Source: an uncultured Bacteroidales bacterium
GTDB taxonomy: Bacteria > Bacteroidota > Bacteroidia > Bacteroidales > UBA3824
Assembly (NCBI GenBank): GCA_937877455.1
Contig: CALFIU010000023.1
Span: 1-60,340 of the forward strand
DNA: 60,340 nucleotides
Reading direction: 5' to 3'
Part shown: positions 52,886-60,340 of the stretch, in pieces
How positions within the stretch are numbered: the stretch's first letter is position 1
Layout: every line of letters begins with the position of its first letter
Made by a program: the position numbers and the translations under genes
The notes under the pieces: model-generated
The model's input: only the letters and a program-made list of their open reading frames with translations
Database searches by the model: none
What the model was told of the DNA's origin: nothing

Positions 52886-55423
52886 TCATTCCTTGGATTT
52901 AGAAGTTTTTTTTGCCGTTGCCTTTTTTGTTGTTGTTTTCTTTTCGGTTTTTGCGTCAGCACCTATTATTTTAAGGCAATCTTCCATACTTAGGTTTGCA
53001 GCATCTACATCCTTAGCAAGTTTATAATATTTTTTCTTGTAATATATATTTGGCTTGCCCCACCGATCTTTTATTATCTTAAAGTTTTCGTCAAACTCCT
53101 TTATTAATCTTTTGCTGTCAGTTTCAAGTTTTTCGGCAATAAGTTGTAGTGTTCGCTCGTATGTAATTGTTAATGGATCATCTGTTTTTTTGAGCGATAC
53201 AAACTTTCCATCAAAAGCTACATACGGACCAAAACGTCCAACGGCTACTGTTACATTTTTACCATTATACTGCCCAACAACTCGTGGTAACTCCAAAAAT
53301 TTAAGAGCTTGGACAAGTGTAACAGTTTCAACAGTATTAGGTTTTAGGATTGATGCGTATTTTGGTTTTCCATCAGCATCACCCTCGTTTTCTCCAAGTT
53401 GAACCATAGGGCCAAACCTGCCAATACGTGCATAAACATTTTTTCCAGTTTGTGGATCAACTCCAAGCAAACGCCCACCATTTTCGTTTTTGAGCAATGT
53501 CAACGCATCTTCAAGCGTAATAGTTTCAATATGTTGGTCTTTTAATAGACTGGCATACAATGGTTTTTGTTCGCCATCGCTATCTCCAAGTTGTATTATA
53601 GGACCAAAACGTCCTATACGTGCACGTACTTCACGACCACTTTCTGGGTCTATACCAAGAAGTCGCTCTCCATCGCCACGCTCTGCAAGTTGTATAGCCG
53701 TTTTTATGGTTTCGTGAAACGGATTGTAGAAACTTTTCAACATTTCTGACCATGCGACATGTCCTGCTGCTATCTCATCGAAATCTTTTTCTACATTGGC
53801 TGTAAAATCATAATTCATTACATCTTTGAAATGTTCTGATAAATAATCTGTTACAACCATTGCAATATCGGTTGGGAACAACTTAGCTTTTTCATAACCA
53901 ACATTTTCTTTCTTTATACTCTTGGTTATTTTACCGTCTTTAAGAACAAAACTTTCATATTCTCGTTGAACACCTTGACGGTCTTCTTTCATTACATAAC
54001 CACGTTTTATTACTGTAGTAATAATTGGTGCGTAAGTTGATGGACGCCCAATTCCGTTTTCTTCAAGTTTTTTTACAAGGCTTGCCTCTGTATAACGAGC
54101 TGGCGGACGAGTGAAACGTTGATTTATTTCAAGTTCTTTTAAATCAACTTTTTTTCCAGTAGTAAGTTTTGGAAGTTTTTGCAAATCGTTTTCTGCACTA
54201 TCGTCATCAGAACCCTCTGTATAAACTTTTAAAAACCCCTCAAACTTAACTACTTCTCCTGTTGCAATAAAATTCGCATCAGCGTTCTCTGTATTAATAA
54301 TGGCAGTGGTACGTTCTGTTATTGCTTCCGACATCTGCGATGCAATAGTACGCTTAAAAATAATCTCATACAAGCGTTGTTCTGCATCTTTTTGACTTAC
54401 TTTTAGTTTCATAGAAGTAGGTCTAATTGCTTCGTGAGCTTCTTGAGCACCCTTTGTTTTTGTTTTAAAATTGCGTGGGTGCGAATATTCTTGTCCATAC
54501 TCCTTTATAATATAATCTTTGGCACCAGCAATTGCATAGTCGCTTAAATTAACACTATCTGTACGCATATATGTTATATGTCCAGATTCGTATAACGACT
54601 GTGCAAGAGTCATTGTCTGCGAAACAGAGAATCCAAGTTTTCTCGATGCTTCTTGTTGTAGAGTTGATGTTGTGAATGGCGGAGCAGGTACTCTTTTTCC
54701 CGGCTTTGTTTCTACACTTTTAACATTAAAAGCACTTCCATTAACAGTATTAATAAGATTTTCTGCTTGTTGTGATGTAGATATTTTTCCATCATACTCA
54801 GCTTTAAATGGTGTCTTAGCATTTTCCGCGGTAAACAATGCAACGGGCTTGTAATATATTTGTGGTTTAAAACCAAAAATTTCGCGTTCACGCTCTACCA
54901 CGAGTTTTACAGCCACACTTTGAACTCTACCTGCCGACAACGAAGATTTTACTTTTTTCCAAAGTACTTCACTCAATTCAAAACCAACAAGTCTATCAAG
55001 AATGCGTCTTGCTTGTTGCGCATTAACAAGATTCATGTCTATAACACGTGGATTTTTTATAGCATCCTGTATGGCATTTTTGGTAATTTCGTGAAAAACA
55101 ATACGTTTAGTTGTATCTACAGGCAGTTTTAACGTAACTGCTAAGTGCCAAGCAATAGCCTCCCCCTCACGGTCCTCATCGGAAGCCAACCAAACAGTGT
55201 CGGCAGCTTTGACATCTTTTTTTAATTCTGCAACAACGTGTTTTTTTTCTGGATCTATTTCATATTTCGGTTCAAAACCGTTTTCTATGTCAATGCCGTA
55301 ATTTTTTTTGGCAAGGTCGCGGATATGTCCGAAACTTGGTTTTACAACAAAATCACTACCGAGGTATTTACTTATAGTTTTGGCCTTGGCCGGAGATTCC
55401 ACGATTACTAAATTAGTTGCCAT
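52886..55423 (-). CDS. topA: DNA topoisomerase I
   Basis: An 845-residue type IA topoisomerase relaxing negative supercoils. The TOPRIM domain starts LVIVESPAKAKTISKYLG and has WLASDEDREGEAIAWHL. The catalytic Tyr is in GHITYMRTDSVNLS (about residue 295). The C-terminus lacks zinc fingers and instead has three or four repeats of the form LLGIDPESGREVRARIGRFG, then a Lys-rich tail (TKKATAKKTSKSK), as in other Bacteroidetes. It lies 112 bp upstream of porP. Confidence 0.97.
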   Translation of the reverse strand: MATNLVIVESPAKAKTISKYLGSDFVVKPSFGHIRDLAKKNYGIDIENGFEPKYEIDPEKKHVVAELKKDVKAADTVWLASDEDREGEAIAWHLAVTLKLPVDTTKRIVFHEITKNAIQDAIKNPRVIDMNLVNAQQARRILDRLVGFELSEVLWKKVKSSLSAGRVQSVAVKLVVEREREIFGFKPQIYYKPVALFTAENAKTPFKAEYDGKISTSQQAENLINTVNGSAFNVKSVETKPGKRVPAPPFTTSTLQQEASRKLGFSVSQTMTLAQSLYESGHITYMRTDSVNLSDYAIAGAKDYIIKEYGQEYSHPRNFKTKTKGAQEAHEAIRPTSMKLKVSQKDAEQRLYEIIFKRTIASQMSEAITERTTAIINTENADANFIATGEVVKFEGFLKVYTEGSDDDSAENDLQKLPKLTTGKKVDLKELEINQRFTRPPARYTEASLVKKLEENGIGRPSTYAPIITTVIKRGYVMKEDRQGVQREYESFVLKDGKITKSIKKENVGYEKAKLFPTDIAMVVTDYLSEHFKDVMNYDFTANVEKDFDEIAAGHVAWSEMLKSFYNPFHETIKTAIQLAERGDGERLLGIDPESGREVRARIGRFGPIIQLGDSDGEQKPLYASLLKDQHIETITLEDALTLLKNENGGRLLGVDPQTGKNVYARIGRFGPMVQLGENEGDADGKPKYASILKPNTVETVTLVQALKFLELPRVVGQYNGKNVTVAVGRFGPYVAFDGKFVSLKKTDDPLTITYERTLQLIAEKLETDSKRLIKEFDENFKIIKDRWGKPNIYYKKKYYKLAKDVDAANLSMEDCLKIIGADAKTEKKTTTKKATAKKTSKSKE

Positions 55424-55728
55424 AATGTTATTTTATTCTTGTCGTTTTAGTGTTTTGAACAGTCTTATACCGCTCAATTTTCAAACTGCAAAAGAAACAA
55501 TTTTTTTTCATATTAAGAAAAGGTTTAGATTTTTTTTGGGGATTTTTTCTCGAAGTCTTACAAAAACAAAAGAAAATACGATAGAATGAAAATTATCATA
55601 GACAAAACCATATATAATACTATAGCAAAAAATAGTGAGAAATATTTAACACGTTGACAAATATTTTTTTATTTTTGCGGTCGCAATTGTTATGATTTTT
55701 AGTTACGATTACACTTTAAAACAATAAA
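55424..55728. other. Divergent promoter region, topA / PBP1A
   Basis: A 305-bp AT-rich gap between divergent genes. It holds the PBP1A -7 box at 55670-55677 and a weaker -7-like motif for topA near 55487-55494. No RNA gene or conserved small protein was recognised; a 23-codon frame at 55588 has no support. Confidence 0.6.
55670..55677 (+). promoter_or_regulatory. -7 box of the PBP1A gene
   Basis: TATTTTTG matches TAnnTTTG, followed by the GC-rich GCGGTCGC start region often seen after this box. The ATG lies 51 bp downstream. A TTG occurs only 13 bp upstream, nearer than usual. Confidence 0.55.
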
Positions 55729-58182
55729 ATGGAATACAGCATAGGTAAAAAAAGAACAATAATGGCTCTGCTGTGGGCAGCATTTTTACTACCAGTGGCA
55801 GCTATTGCCATAGTTTTTTGGCTCATAGCCACAGAACGTGTAGGATACATACCACCGTTTGAAGAACTTGAAAACCCAAAAAGCAACCTCGCAAGCCAAA
55901 TAATAGCGTCTGACGGTGTTTTGCTTGGCAAATACTACAAAGAAAACCGTACACAGATAAATTTTTCAGAACTTTCGCCCAATGTTGTAAACGCATTATT
56001 GGCAACAGAAGACGTTAGGTTTTATGACCATTTTGGCATTGACCTAACCGCACTTTTTCGCGTTGCCAAAGGATTAGCCACAGGACACACATCGTCAGGT
56101 GGCGGTAGTACCATTAGCCAACAATTGGCAAAAAATCTATACAATATGCGCGACCATGAAAGACCTAAAGGTTTATTTGGCAAAATAGTAATGAAACTTC
56201 AAGAATGGGTAACTGCTGTTAAACTTGAACGCCGCTATACCAAAGACGAAATAATGATGATGTATCTAAACACAGTAGGATTTGGACACAACGCATTTGG
56301 AATAGAATCGGCTGCAAAAATTTTCTTTAACAAAAAATCCAACGACCTCAAACTCGAAGAAGCAGCCGTACTTGTTGGATTGCTAAAAGCTCCATCGAAA
56401 TATTCGCCAAGAAGAGCCAACAACGAAAAAAACTCTGTAGGCAGACGAAATACTGTATTGTCGCAAATAGAAAAATATCAAAAAGATCTTCACGAAAAAA
56501 CGGGTTACAAAATGCTGTCGCACAATCAATACGACTCTCTTAAACAAACTAAAATAAAACTCGACTATAGCCCAGAAACCCATGCCGAAGGACTTGCAAC
56601 ATATTTTAGGGAATTTTTGCGTACTTTTATGACGGCTTCTAAGCCCGACAAAAAAAATTACGCATCGTTTCAAATGGAAATTTACAAAGAAGATTCAACC
56701 AATTGGGCGGACAACCCACTATACGGTTGGTGTAAGAAAAACCCAAAACCCGACGGTTCTCCACGTAGCATCTACAATGACGGTTTAAAAATATACGTTA
56801 CCATAAATAGTAAAATGCAAAAATATGCTGAAGAGGCAATAGAAGAACATATAGGATTGGGATATACAGGACTTGATAGAAAACACGGTAGCCTACAAGA
56901 CCTTTTTGAATCGGCAGAACTTAAAAACAAAAAAGAACCATTTAGCAGGCGACTAAGCAAAGAACAAGTGTCGCAAATTATGATACAATCGGTAAAAAGA
57001 AGCGAAAGATACCGCGTTGCAAAAAAAGTAAAAGGGCTTGATAGCTTGTCGATAATGAAAGAATTTAAAACACCTGTAGAAATGACCGTTTTCTCATGGA
57101 AATCTCCAACACGAAATATCGACACCGTAATGACACCTTGGGACAGCATTATATATTACAAACGCTTTTTGCGTAGCGCAATGATGTCGATGGATCCTAT
57201 AACTGGATACGTAAAAGCTTACGTTGGCGGAATCAACTATCAACATTTTAAATACGATCAAGTATCGCTCGGGCGTAGGCAAGTGGGAAGTACATTTAAA
57301 CCATTTGTATATACAATGGCTATGATGCACGGCATAAGCCCCAATCACAAAGTACCCAATGTAGAAGTAACGTTTGATATGCCAGGTATGACACCACCTA
57401 CATATACGCCAAAATATTCAAAATCGAGCAAAGATGGTCAAATGATAACTCTACGCACGGGTCTTGCATTGTCGTTAAACCAGATTTCGGCATGGGTAAT
57501 GAAACAATTTAATCCTCAATCTGTTATAGACATAGTTCGCAAACTCGGTATAACTGCTCCCATTGATCCTGTGCCAGCAATCTGCGTTGGTGCGGCAGAA
57601 GTAAAACTCAAAGAAATGGTAGCAGCATATTGCGGTTTTGCTAACAAAGGTATGTACACCGAACCAATATTTGTAACAGAAATAAAAGATAACACTGGCA
57701 ACACAATAACCAAATTTAACCCAAAACGCCGTCAAGCTTTCGACGAAATAACAGCATACAAAATGATAATAATGATGCGTGGCGTTATTGACGGTGGAAC
57801 AGCAGGAAGGGTAAGACGTTGGTTTGGAATAAAAGCCGATGTAGCAGGAAAAACCGGAACAACCAATCTTAATGCTGATGGATGGTTTATGGGGTGTACT
57901 CCAAGACTTGTATCAGGCGTTTGGACTGGTGGCGAAGAACGCTCTATACAATTTACCAACGGATATTATGGACAAGGTTCAGAAATGGCTCTGCCCGTAT
58001 GGGGATTATACATGCGCAAAGTGTTTGGCGACAAATCATTAGGCTACGATGAAAACGAAAAATTTCCCGCTCCAGCAGGTGTAAATATGGACGAATTAAT
58101 GCGAACAGAAGACGCATTAAACGGCACACCACAAGAAGACAGCGGTATAAACGAATTTTCTGAAAGCACCGACGAATTCTAA
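55729..58182 (+). CDS. Class A penicillin-binding protein (PBP1A)
   Basis: An 817-residue bifunctional peptidoglycan synthase. One N-terminal membrane helix (about 10-35) is followed by a GT51 glycosyltransferase domain with the catalytic Glu in LLATEDVRFYDHFGID and the second motif GGGSTISQQLAKNLY. The transpeptidase domain has the Ser-x-x-Lys in VGSTFKPFVYTMA, SxN in LSLNQISAW and KTGT in AGKTGTTNLNADGWFMG. The long insertion between the domains is usual for Bacteroidetes PBP1A. Its own promoter lies upstream; the DUF4249 gene follows after 14 bp. Confidence 0.97.
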   Translation: MEYSIGKKRTIMALLWAAFLLPVAAIAIVFWLIATERVGYIPPFEELENPKSNLASQIIASDGVLLGKYYKENRTQINFSELSPNVVNALLATEDVRFYDHFGIDLTALFRVAKGLATGHTSSGGGSTISQQLAKNLYNMRDHERPKGLFGKIVMKLQEWVTAVKLERRYTKDEIMMMYLNTVGFGHNAFGIESAAKIFFNKKSNDLKLEEAAVLVGLLKAPSKYSPRRANNEKNSVGRRNTVLSQIEKYQKDLHEKTGYKMLSHNQYDSLKQTKIKLDYSPETHAEGLATYFREFLRTFMTASKPDKKNYASFQMEIYKEDSTNWADNPLYGWCKKNPKPDGSPRSIYNDGLKIYVTINSKMQKYAEEAIEEHIGLGYTGLDRKHGSLQDLFESAELKNKKEPFSRRLSKEQVSQIMIQSVKRSERYRVAKKVKGLDSLSIMKEFKTPVEMTVFSWKSPTRNIDTVMTPWDSIIYYKRFLRSAMMSMDPITGYVKAYVGGINYQHFKYDQVSLGRRQVGSTFKPFVYTMAMMHGISPNHKVPNVEVTFDMPGMTPPTYTPKYSKSSKDGQMITLRTGLALSLNQISAWVMKQFNPQSVIDIVRKLGITAPIDPVPAICVGAAEVKLKEMVAAYCGFANKGMYTEPIFVTEIKDNTGNTITKFNPKRRQAFDEITAYKMIIMMRGVIDGGTAGRVRRWFGIKADVAGKTGTTNLNADGWFMGCTPRLVSGVWTGGEERSIQFTNGYYGQGSEMALPVWGLYMRKVFGDKSLGYDENEKFPAPAGVNMDELMRTEDALNGTPQEDSGINEFSESTDEF

Positions 58183-58196
58183 AAATAGATTTTAAC

Positions 58197-59066
58197 ATGC
58201 CGTACCACAAAACTATAAACATAAAAAAAAAATCATGTCTTTTGGTACGGCTTGTATATTTATCAATATCAATAATTTACACATTAATACAAACAGCCTG
58301 CGAACACCCTTATAACTTCGATTTTTTTAAGCAAAACGACACCATTCTTGTGGTGGAGGGTATGATAACCAACGAAAATAAAAAGCATTACATATATCTA
58401 AGTCGCCTTTCGGGATACAACGACACACTCAACCGTCCAGTAAGCCGCGCATTTATAGCCGTAACTTCAAACGACAGCACATTCTACTACCACGAAGATT
58501 CCACAAATCACGGACAATACTACAGCCGAAAACCTTTTGTTGGTGTAACTGGCAACACATACAACCTGCACATAGAAATTGGCAAAAAAATATATTCAGC
58601 ACACTGCAACATGTTACCTGTTACTCCGCCAGACACAATAACTTTTTTTCATCACGATAACGGAACACTTAGCATCGACCACGTAGCTCCAAGCCTTGTA
58701 ACTTCCAACCCAGCAATGTATCAACTTCAACTTGATTGGAGCAATGTAGAAGGATTTGAGCAACTTCCACACAACGAAACATCTGCAACAATGTATTTCT
58801 ATAGCTTAACAACTGTAGATATAAGCCAACTATTTATACCAAAAATTCAAACAATATATTTTCCTCCGGGGACACGTATTATTGAAAGAAAATATTCAAT
58901 TAACACAGATTACGAACTATATTTACGTACACTCCTTGCCGAAACCCAATGGAGTGGGGGCTTTTTTGACGAAGCACATGGAAACCTTCACACCAACATC
59001 GACAACAATGCAGCAGGTTATTTTGCTGCTTGCACAGTCTATGCAGATACAATTTACGCCAAATAG
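58197..59066 (+). CDS. DUF4249 family lipoprotein
   Basis: A 289-residue protein with an N-terminal hydrophobic segment ending in a probable lipid Cys (IIYTLIQTACEHPYNF, Cys35). The mature start LVVEGMITNENKKHYIYLSR and the beta-sandwich with NTYNLHIEIGKKIYSAHCNML mark DUF4249, a Bacteroidetes family often encoded beside TonB-dependent receptors; none is present here. Its function is unknown. The first codons lie inside an inverted repeat (58199-58251), so translation may be affected, or the start may lie further downstream. Confidence 0.85.
   Translation: MPYHKTINIKKKSCLLVRLVYLSISIIYTLIQTACEHPYNFDFFKQNDTILVVEGMITNENKKHYIYLSRLSGYNDTLNRPVSRAFIAVTSNDSTFYYHEDSTNHGQYYSRKPFVGVTGNTYNLHIEIGKKIYSAHCNMLPVTPPDTITFFHHDNGTLSIDHVAPSLVTSNPAMYQLQLDWSNVEGFEQLPHNETSATMYFYSLTTVDISQLFIPKIQTIYFPPGTRIIERKYSINTDYELYLRTLLAETQWSGGFFDEAHGNLHTNIDNNAAGYFAACTVYADTIYAK
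58199..58251 (+). terminator. Inverted repeat over the DUF4249 start
   Basis: GCCGTACC (58199-58206) and GGTACGGC (58244-58251) are perfect complements with an A-rich loop of 37 nt. The structure begins 16 bp after the PBP1A stop. It could attenuate readthrough from PBP1A or hide the DUF4249 start. No strong T-run follows, so the terminator call is tentative. Confidence 0.35.
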
Positions 59067-59069
59067 TTA

Positions 59070-60250
59070 TTAGCCTATCTGATAACCACCAACCATTATA
59101 TCGTCCATTTGGGGATAATCGCCACGCCAAGTATCAAGAAAATTGCTTAGAGTTTTTTCTTGTGTAAGTCCATTTGCACCATCTTGTGAAATAGAACGTA
59201 TTAGTTCACGAAACTTACCAGTCTTTAGTTTACGTTGATCGTCTCCCCAAAATTGATCAGCTAAACCATCAGAAAACAAATAAATCCAATCACCAGATTT
59301 TATATCTACATCCAAAGTCTCAAAATCTTTTTTCGATGGATAATCACCAATGGGATTGCGAACAGGTTTATATTCGGTTAACACACCATTTCTGACATGA
59401 TACATAGAATTATTGGCACCAGAATATTGTAAACGTTGTTTTTTTATATCATAAACACACAACGCTATATCCATACCGTTGTCAATGTTTTCTTCGTCAG
59501 AATTATGCTTTATAGCATCAATAACGTTGTTCCTAAGTTGTTCTAATATATAGGAAGGTTTTATTCCATTGCTTATGTTACTACATATTTCGTTTAAGAA
59601 AGTTATACCAAGCAAACTCACAAATGCACCCGAACACCGTGCCATGTGCAATCAGCAACAGTAAACACAATAACATCGCCTTGTCGTTTCATCCAATAAA
59701 AATCACCTGATACAATTTCAAGTGGTCGCCAAAAAATAAAATAGTCATCAAACCACTGACCAAGCACGTCAATAGAAGGCAAAACCGCAAGTTGAATGTA
59801 ACGAGCATAACGAATACTATCAGTTACAGAAAGATGCTTTTGCTCAATGTCTTTTTTCAGAATTGCTATTCTTTCTTTTTCTTTCTGAATCGAAAGGCTC
59901 ATGTCCCAAAGTTTTCGATTTCGATTCTGAATCTCTAACTTTTCTTCTTCTATTTGTTTGCGTTCCAACATCACGGACTCCGCCTCTGAAAGTATACGAC
60001 GATATGTCGCAGTTTTTCGTTCATTGCGAGCGTTGTCTTTTTTTACCTGTTCCGACTTTTGATAGTTTTCATATAAAGTACGATAACGTTCAAGTTCGTT
60101 GTTGACAGATCGAAGGTCACGCTTTAGCCGTTGTTCACTTTCAGAACATGACATACGTTTTGCCTTACGGTACTTTATATAAAAAACCACCGCAAACACC
60201 ACCGCAAGGACAAGTAGTGTGGATATTAACTAAACTTTCGCAAGTATCAT
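59070..60250 (-). pseudogene. Decayed SpoIIE/PP2C-type serine phosphatase
   Basis: Reading from an ATG at 60250, MILAKV is followed by an in-frame TAG at 60232-60230, then a membrane helix (LISTLLVLAVVFAVVFYI), a coiled coil (about 60230-59800) and the phosphatase domain (SIRYARYIQLAVLPS, FWRPLEIVSGDFYWMKRQGD). At the metal-binding motif the expected ADCTGHGVPGAFVSLLG is broken: Gly is replaced by Trp (ADCTWHGV) and one C is missing near 59632, which shifts the frame into RVHL and a stop. The remainder (GAFVSLLGITFLNEI to MDDIMVGGYQIG) continues in another frame. Such proteins dephosphorylate anti-anti-sigma or two-component partners. Three lesions argue for a true pseudogene. A GTG start at 60202 would avoid the nonsense codon only. 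Confidence 0.85.
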
Positions 60251-60340
60251 AACACGTTATCAATCAATCCATTCCAACTTTATTAAATTTTTAACTAATT
60301 GATTTTCAATGACTAAATCAATAAGTAAAGTATTCTTGTA

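Noticed and set aside
52774..52962. N-terminal extension of PorP to an upstream start
   Set aside because: It is Lys/Arg-rich, overlaps topA and would place the signal peptide in the middle of the protein.
55588..55659. A 23-codon frame between topA and PBP1A
   Set aside because: It is short, has no recognisable ribosome site or homologue, and lies in random AT-rich sequence.

Overview
The window comes from a low-GC member of the Bacteroidetes, most likely a gut or anaerobic member of the Bacteroidales. The markers are a complete type IX secretion core (PorP/SprF, GldK, GldL, GldM, GldN), families largely confined to that phylum (DUF3109, DUF4421, DUF5606, DUF4249, the Bacteroidetes LptE family) and promoters of the Bacteroidetes form TTG-N19-TAnnTTTG. 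No rRNA, tRNA, CRISPR array, transposase or phage gene was seen.

Layout. Positions 1-1413 (minus strand, cut by the window edge) hold an open frame of at least 471 codons: about 370 residues of Asn-rich, basic, low-complexity sequence followed by a clear ProQ/FinO RNA-chaperone domain. Upstream of it on the same strand are a DUF3109 protein, RNase III (rnc), fabF and acpP. Divergent from these are purN, an M1 aminopeptidase and a HAD hydrolase, then a lone XRE regulator. From 8.3 to 16 kb the minus strand carries a lamin-tail-domain secreted protein, an EEP nuclease/phosphatase, secG, a TPR/TolA-like protein, LptE and a sigma-54 activator. From 16 to 28 kb come DUF4421 and DUF5606 proteins, a three-gene set (alpha/beta hydrolase, membrane-anchored MurF-like ligase, Ddl with an unusual Gly/Ser/Lys loop), a GH2 beta-galactosidase flanked by short repeats, an OmpP1/FadL porin and gpmI. 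Housekeeping lepA and class III fbp, and an orphan chemoreceptor, follow.

From 33.7 to 46.4 kb lies a minus-strand xylan-degradation locus: GH67 and GH115 alpha-glucuronidases, GH35, an SGNH esterase, a GPH sugar symporter, GH10 xylanase and GH43. Xylan could be cut outside the cytoplasm, stripped of glucuronic acid and acetyl groups, imported by the symporter and finished inside by GH43. There is no SusC/SusD pair and no regulator in the locus. An AbiEi/AbiEii toxin-antitoxin pair is inserted in the middle, and the toxin gene has a one-base frameshift in an A-run. A perfect 10-bp inverted repeat lies upstream of the first gene.

From 46.5 to 55.4 kb is the T9SS locus (topA, porP, gldK, gldL, gldM, gldN) with hairpins at the gldK/gldL and gldM/gldN junctions. 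The right end has a class A penicillin-binding protein, a DUF4249 lipoprotein and a decayed SpoIIE-type phosphatase gene with a nonsense codon, a frameshift and a substitution in its metal-binding motif.

The strongest candidate for something undescribed is the Asn-rich ProQ/FinO protein at the left edge. Most ProQ/FinO proteins studied are from Proteobacteria, and this one combines the domain with a long prion-like tail, encoded by AAT repeats, downstream of RNase III.
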